Assembly: GCA_902803035.1 (NCBI GenBank)
Contig: CADCON010000195.1
Location: 1 to 16,042, forward strand
Source: an uncultured Ruminococcus sp.
GTDB lineage: Bacteria > Bacillota > Clostridia > Oscillospirales > Acutalibacteraceae
Reading direction: 5' to 3'
DNA: 16,042 nt
Part shown: positions 15,751 to 16,042 of the stretch, one piece after another
How the letters are laid out: every line of letters starts with the position of its first letter
Position numbering within the stretch: the stretch's first letter is position 1
Translations under genes and position numbers: made by a program
The notes under the pieces: generated by a model
Database searches by the model: none
What the model was told of the DNA's origin: nothing
The model's input: only the letters and a program-made list of their open reading frames with translations

Positions 15751-15797
15751 TCTATGAAGAAATACTTCTGAAAATGAATTCCTGCCGGAAAGGGGAC

Positions 15798-15826
15798 TTG
15801 ACAAATGCAACCGGAAGGTGTATAAT
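15798..15826 (+). promoter_or_regulatory. Perfect-consensus sigma-A promoter
   Basis: TTGACA (15798-15803) and TATAAT (15821-15826) with a 17-bp spacer: both boxes and the spacing match the consensus exactly. Transcription would begin near 15833. Promoters this strong usually need tight control, and a long palindrome follows at once. Confidence 0.92.
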
Positions 15827-15828
15827 TT

Positions 15829-15858
15829 AATTATACTAAATGAATATTTAGTATAATT
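15829..15858. promoter_or_regulatory. Operator-like palindrome at the predicted transcription start
   Basis: Two perfect 13-bp arms, AATTATACTAAAT (15829-15841) and its reverse complement (15846-15858), surround a 4-bp GAAT centre. It begins 3 bases after the -10 box and covers the start site, an ideal repressor position. Its AT-rich symmetry suits a dimeric repressor, but I cannot assign one. As RNA it would form a hairpin at the 5' end of the transcript. Confidence 0.75.
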
Positions 15859-15989
15859 GAGGGGAGAAGACAAAGGCCCCTCCGCGCCGGGTCCAGTAGC
15901 TAATAACTAAGGTAACTAACAAAGAGCAACTATGATTATGATAAATCGTTAACCAAATTTTGCAAAAAAAGGAGTCTAAAAAGCGGACT
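15859..15989 (+). other. Structured 5' leader ahead of the recombinase-like gene
   Basis: The predicted leader is about 157 nt. GAGGGG (15859-15864) pairs with CCCCTC (15877-15882) directly after the palindrome. Further on are the direct repeats TAACTAAGG/TAACTAAC (near 15905-15920) and a six-codon ATG frame (15932-15952) without a clear ribosome binding site. AAAAAAAGGAG (15964-15974) is the last strong ribosome-binding sequence, but it lies 15 bases before the ATG at 15990. AGTC and GACT in between could pair and shorten that distance. No known riboswitch class was recognised. Confidence 0.4.
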
Positions 15990-16042
15990 ATGCGAATGGA
16001 TTATATGAATGAGTGTCCGATGATATTAAGAGAATATTTCGG
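15990..16042 (+). CDS. Start of a probable tyrosine recombinase (XerC/D-like), cut by window edge
   Basis: Only 17 complete codons are visible: MRMDYMNECPMILREYF. The pattern of a short polar start, then CPxxLxxF, resembles the N-terminus of XerC/XerD-like site-specific recombinases in Clostridia, where an SAM-like core-binding domain begins. Too little is present to be certain. The start may be ATG 15990, 15996 or 16005; the nearest strong ribosome binding site is 15 bases before 15990, and an in-frame TTG at 15960 lies ahead of that site and is unlikely. The gene is driven by the perfect promoter at 15798. Confidence 0.5.
   Translation, partial: MRMDYMNECPMILREYF

Noticed and set aside
15932..15952. 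Six-codon leader peptide in the right-end leader
   Set aside because: It is too short and lacks a good ribosome binding site or a run of regulatory codons; mentioned only within the leader entry.

Overview
The window looks like chromosomal DNA of a low-to-mid GC Firmicute of the class Clostridia, probably in or near the Oscillospiraceae/Ruminococcaceae. That placement is an inference from gene content: AAGGAGG-type ribosome binding sites, sigma-A-type promoters, a Mini-RNase III, a DUF815 ATPase, a single-domain alarmone synthetase and a YhaO/YhaN-like SbcD/SbcC pair. No rRNA, tRNA, CRISPR array, transposase or phage structural gene was seen.

Layout. (1) Positions 1-6612 hold most of a giant protein (2203 residues visible) whose N-terminus lies upstream of the window. 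It has a DUF4145-like N-terminal part, a 27-bp tandem repeat encoding an acidic nonapeptide array, a transglutaminase-like domain, DUF4011, a split SF1 helicase, a Vsr-like (MTES_1575-type) nuclease domain and DUF3320. This architecture recalls helicase-nuclease proteins linked to phage defence. A 16-bp-stem terminator ends it. (2) At 6743-7519 a promoter with an overlapping palindrome drives a secreted CAP-domain protein from a TTG start. (3) At 7712-8473 lies a (p)ppGpp synthetase, separated by a bidirectional terminator from the next, convergent operon. (4) From 12060 leftward to 8524 a minus-strand operon runs DUF815 AAA ATPase, Mini-RNase III, OmpR-type response regulator, histidine kinase. 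Two of its three junctions overlap. (5) Divergent from it, 12121-15684 encodes an SbcD/Mre11-like protein with several replaced metal ligands, overlapping a YhaN-like SMC ATPase that carries a two-helix membrane hairpin in its coiled coil. (6) From 15685 to the end: a terminator, a perfect-consensus promoter, a 13-bp-arm palindrome at the predicted transcription start, a structured leader, and the first 17 codons of a gene that looks like a tyrosine recombinase.

The parts most worth attention are the giant helicase with its repeat array, the SbcD-like protein with a degenerate metal site paired with a membrane-inserted SbcC-like partner, and the palindromic promoter/leader at the right end. 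The divergent promoter pair at 12032-12149 is the regulatory centre of the right half: one side leads to the ATPase/RNase/two-component operon, the other to the SbcCD-like pair.
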